In this document: positions 61,535 to 64,000 of the stretch, piece by piece | How positions within the stretch are numbered: position 1 is the first letter of the stretch | Layout: each line of letters opens with the position of its first letter | From: Candidatus Chryseobacterium colombiense | GTDB lineage: Bacteria > Bacteroidota > Bacteroidia > Flavobacteriales > Weeksellaceae | Direction: 5' to 3' | DNA: 64,000 bases | NCBI GenBank assembly: GCA_029203185.1 | Contig: CP119310.1 | Location: 2,858,001-2,922,000 of the forward strand | Program-made: the position numbers and the translations under genes | Notes under the pieces: generated by a model | Databases searched by the model: none | Told to the model about the DNA's origin: nothing | Seen by the model: only the letters and a program-made list of their open reading frames with translations

Positions 61535-62917
61535 TTAAATCAAACTATTGATTTTAGCTATCATTTCACCACCTAATTTGTCGGCTTCTTCCTGGGATTT
61601 AGCCTCTGTATAGATTCTTATAATAGGTTCTGTATTAGATTTTCTAAGGTGTACCCAATTATTTTCAAAATCTATTTTCACTCCGTCTACGGTTGAAACC
61701 TCTTCATTTTGATATTCTTTTTCCATTTTAGTTAAAATATCATCCACATTGATTTCCGGAGTGAGTTCTATTTTCTTTTTACCCATGAAATAGCTAGGAT
61801 ATTCTGCTCTTAGCTCAGAAACCTTTTTATTTTCCTTTGCTAAATGAGTCAAAAATAGGGCAACACCTACTAAAGAATCTCTTCCGTAATGTAAATCAGG
61901 GTAGATAATTCCTCCGTTCCCTTCTCCGCCGATCACGGCATTTTTCTCCTTCATTAAAGTAACCACATTCACTTCTCCTACTGCACTTGCAAAATATTCG
62001 GAATTGTGGGTATGGGCAACATCTCTTAAAGCACGGCTTGAAGAAAGATTGGAAATTGCTACTCCGTTCTTATTTTTCAATAGATAATCTGCAACAGCAA
62101 CCAATGTATATTCTTCGCCAAACATTTCACCTTTTTCATCAATCAAAGCTAATCTGTCAACATCCGGATCTACCACGATTCCTAAATCTGCACCTTCTTT
62201 TTTTACCAACTTGCAGATATCTCCCAAATGTTCTTTTAACGGTTCAGGATTGTGTGGGAAATGTCCTGTCGGCTCACAGTATAATTTCACGGTTTCGCAA
62301 CCTAATTTATCCAATAGCATCGGAATAGCAATTCCTCCTGTAGAATTCACTGCATCCAAAACAACTTTGAATTTTTTGAATTTTATAGCTTCAACATCTA
62401 CCATCGGTAAATCAAGAATCTGCTGAATATGAATATCAAAAGCATCGTCTCTTGTTTCATATTTTCCCAAATCATCCACTTCGGCATAGTTGAAGTCTTC
62501 ACTTTCTGCCAACGCCAACACTTCTGCTCCGTTTTCCCCACTGATGAATTCTCCTTTATCGTTTAATAATTTCAGTGCATTCCATTGTTTTGGATTGTGA
62601 GATGCCGTTAAAATAATCCCGCCATCAGCTTTCAGTTCGGGAACCATTATCTCAACCGTTGGAGTAGTAGAAAGACCTAAATCAACAACATTGATTCCAA
62701 GTCCCTGCAATGTTGCTGTTACCAAAGAAGAAACCATTTGACCAGAAATTCTGGCATCTCTTCCGATGATTAAGGTTAAATCTTTTTTATTTTTATTATT
62801 CTGAAGCCAGGTTCCGAAAGCCGAAGCGAATTTTACCACATCAAGCGGAGTCAAGTTATCATTCACTTTTCCTCCTATGGTTCCACGGATTCCTGAAATA
62901 CTTTTTATTAATGACAT
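61535..62917 (-). CDS. glmM: Phosphoglucosamine mutase GlmM
   Basis: 460 residues. The phosphoserine active site ILTASHNPKQWNALK has Ser106; metal binding is in VVDPDVDRLALI; sugar binding is in GEGNGGI and the phosphate-binding tail LRKSNTEPIIRIYTEA. GlmM converts glucosamine-6-P to glucosamine-1-P for UDP-GlcNAc. Family members also act on glucose or mannose phosphates; the motif GEGNGG favours GlmM or a bifunctional enzyme. Confidence 0.88.
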   Translation of the reverse strand: MSLIKSISGIRGTIGGKVNDNLTPLDVVKFASAFGTWLQNNKNKKDLTLIIGRDARISGQMVSSLVTATLQGLGINVVDLGLSTTPTVEIMVPELKADGGIILTASHNPKQWNALKLLNDKGEFISGENGAEVLALAESEDFNYAEVDDLGKYETRDDAFDIHIQQILDLPMVDVEAIKFKKFKVVLDAVNSTGGIAIPMLLDKLGCETVKLYCEPTGHFPHNPEPLKEHLGDICKLVKKEGADLGIVVDPDVDRLALIDEKGEMFGEEYTLVAVADYLLKNKNGVAISNLSSSRALRDVAHTHNSEYFASAVGEVNVVTLMKEKNAVIGGEGNGGIIYPDLHYGRDSLVGVALFLTHLAKENKKVSELRAEYPSYFMGKKKIELTPEINVDDILTKMEKEYQNEEVSTVDGVKIDFENNWVHLRKSNTEPIIRIYTEAKSQEEADKLGGEMIAKINSLI

Positions 62918-63002
62918 TCTGAGTGTTTTTTATATTTAATTCTAATTTATTTTTTAAAAACAAAGCAAAATTAGATATTATTTATTACACTACATCAGAA
63001 AG

Positions 63003-63155
63003 TTATGAACATCCGCAGTCTTTATCGCAGTTTGTTCTTTTTGAGCTGAATTTCTTCGGTGCAAAGTTTTTTCTGAGTACCCTGAATAAAGAGTAACAAG
63101 CAAATGCAACGATAAGTAAAACAAGTACGTATTGTACAATTAATGAAGAATCCAT
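63003..63155 (-). CDS. FeoB-associated Cys-rich membrane protein
   Basis: 50 residues from the ATG at 63155. One membrane helix (about 5-24, IVQYVLVLLIVAFACYSLF) and a C-terminal CDKDCGCS with three cysteines. Its start codon overlaps the feoB stop codon by one base (TAATG), a typical linkage of this family with feoB. A longer ORF beginning at 63281 lies out of phase with feoB and is not the real start. Confidence 0.85.
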   Translation of the reverse strand: MDSSLIVQYVLVLLIVAFACYSLFRVLRKNFAPKKFSSKRTNCDKDCGCS

Positions 63156-64000
63156 TATTTCAAAATCTGATATACTATCATCGACACAAAGTATGCCAAT
63201 CCTGTCATCATAGCCACCTGTAAACCGGTCCATTTCCAGCTTTTGGTTTCTCTGTAGACTACTGCAAGTGTAGAAACACACTGCATTGCAAATGCATAAA
63301 ATAAGAGCACCGAAACTCCAGTTGCGAAACTGAATACTTTTTCGCCGTTCGGTTTTACATCACGCCTCATTTTATCGATTACTTTCACTTCCGGGGCATC
63401 ATCTTCAAGGCTGTATAGAGTAGACATCGTCCCTACAAAAACTTCTCTTGCTACGAAACTGGTTAAAATCCCAACTCCCATTTTCCAGTCATATCCGAGA
63501 GGAGCAATTACCGGTTCTATTCCTTTTCCCATTTTTGCCAGGTAAGAATGATCAAGATGAACGTTCGTGGCAACAAACTGATCCGGTTTTTGTTTTGGTC
63601 CGAAATAACTTAAGAACCAGATGATGATACTTACAATGAAAATAATTTTTCCCGCTCCTGTAATGAAATCCCAAACCTTACCTAAAACCATCTTAAAATC
63701 GTATCCGAACAGTGGTTTTTTGTATGTCGGTAAATCCATTACCAAGTAAGTTTTTCCTTTGTTTTTAATAAATCTTTTAAGAATGAATGCCGAAAACAGA
63801 GCTACTAAAAAGCCCAGCAAATACATTCCCATCAACACCAAAGCTTTATATTTTATTCCTAAAAATGTTCCGTCTGAAATAATCAATCCGATAATGATAC
63901 TGTAAACCGGAAGTCTCGCAGAACACGTCATAAAAGGTGTTACCAGAATAGTAAGCAATCTTTCTTTTACGTTTTCAATATTTCTGGTAGAGATCACTGC
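63155..64000 (-). CDS. feoB: Ferrous iron transporter FeoB, C-terminal part (N-terminus beyond window)
   Basis: The frame is open at base 64000 and the first readable residues are AVISTRN; the GTPase domain is outside. The visible 281 residues show the Gate/FeoB_C membrane core: TPFMTCSARLPVYSIIIGL, GKVWDFITGAGKIIFIVSIIIWFLSYFG, GILTSFVAREVFVGTMSTLYS and YAFAMQCVSTLAVVYRETKSWKWT. FeoB imports ferrous iron. The small Cys-rich partner follows at once. Confidence 0.92.
   Translation of the reverse strand, partial: AVISTRNIENVKERLLTILVTPFMTCSARLPVYSIIIGLIISDGTFLGIKYKALVLMGMYLLGFLVALFSAFILKRFIKNKGKTYLVMDLPTYKKPLFGYDFKMVLGKVWDFITGAGKIIFIVSIIIWFLSYFGPKQKPDQFVATNVHLDHSYLAKMGKGIEPVIAPLGYDWKMGVGILTSFVAREVFVGTMSTLYSLEDDAPEVKVIDKMRRDVKPNGEKVFSFATGVSVLLFYAFAMQCVSTLAVVYRETKSWKWTGLQVAMMTGLAYFVSMIVYQILK

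Noticed and set aside
63156..63281. Longer version of the small Cys-rich protein
   Set aside because: The extra 42 residues are an antisense-free but out-of-frame overlap with feoB and have no membrane or family character; the TAATG overlap marks the real start.
1..64000. CRISPR arrays, rRNA genes, insertion sequences, prophage and riboswitches of known classes
   Set aside because: Looked for and not seen; no regularly spaced direct repeats with unique spacers, no transposase or integrase, no rRNA text.

Overview
The window looks like a chromosomal segment of a flavobacterium of the Chryseobacterium type (Bacteroidota, Weeksellaceae). The DNA is AT-rich. Promoters carry the Bacteroidota -7 element TAnnTTTG and Shine-Dalgarno sequences are weak. 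Protein families (DUF2797, DUF2795, DUF3127, DUF6804, long SecA, MraY with an insert, FtsZ ending in NVD/DVD) are typical of the group. The genus is an inference from sequence character, not from a search.

Layout. 1-7.2 kb: a truncated AsmA-like protein, a DUF2797 protein, a UDP-sugar epimerase, a DUF2795 protein and secA. 7.3-12 kb: an iron-siderophore module (TonB-dependent receptor and two tandem PepSY membrane proteins) with a terminator-like hairpin right before the second gene. 12-14 kb: a ROK kinase and msrA. 14-23.8 kb: an accessory region of unrecognised genes around a two-component system. 23.8-25.7 kb: GNAT, EngB and a hydrolase. 25.9-43 kb: the complete division and cell-wall cluster in the order mraZ-rsmH-ftsL-ftsI-murE-mraY-murD-ftsW-(small orphan)-murG-murC-ftsQ-ftsA-ftsZ-yqeY. 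43.5-57.3 kb: bacilliredoxin, a GH3-like enzyme, two lipoproteins, two nuclease/phosphatase paralogs, rhomboid, mutL, a DUF1275 protein, an OmpR-type two-component pair, a GNAT and a MocR regulator. 57.5-57.75 kb: three tRNA genes. 57.9-64 kb: DUF3127 protein, aat, an EamA transporter, a TPR protein, glmM and the 3' part of feoB with its small Cys-rich partner.

The part most worth attention is 13.9-23.8 kb. A TPR-containing sensor kinase and a NarL-like regulator lie between two transcription units that share one promoter architecture: a palindrome TTACGG-N4-CCGTAA followed after exactly 21 nt by a -7 box. This puts the palindrome centre near -41.5 in both. One unit is a nine-gene, tightly overlapping operon (YegP-like protein, stand-alone HsdR-N nuclease, Cys-rich SH3 lipoprotein, VanZ-like protein, repeat protein, DUF6804, TerB-like, coiled-coil membrane protein, vWA-like lipoprotein). 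The other is a divergently placed single-span membrane protein. Between them is a small exported peptide gene with three tandem 11-bp repeats and a structured leader. I propose this as a self-contained envelope-stress or defence regulon; the parts are seen, the function is inferred.

Dispersed inverted repeats occur between genes: two 94-bp elements with about 25-bp arms, one solo arm inside a separate 15-bp inverted repeat, and a second family built on TGTCATTCTGA. No CRISPR array, rRNA operon, insertion sequence or prophage was seen.
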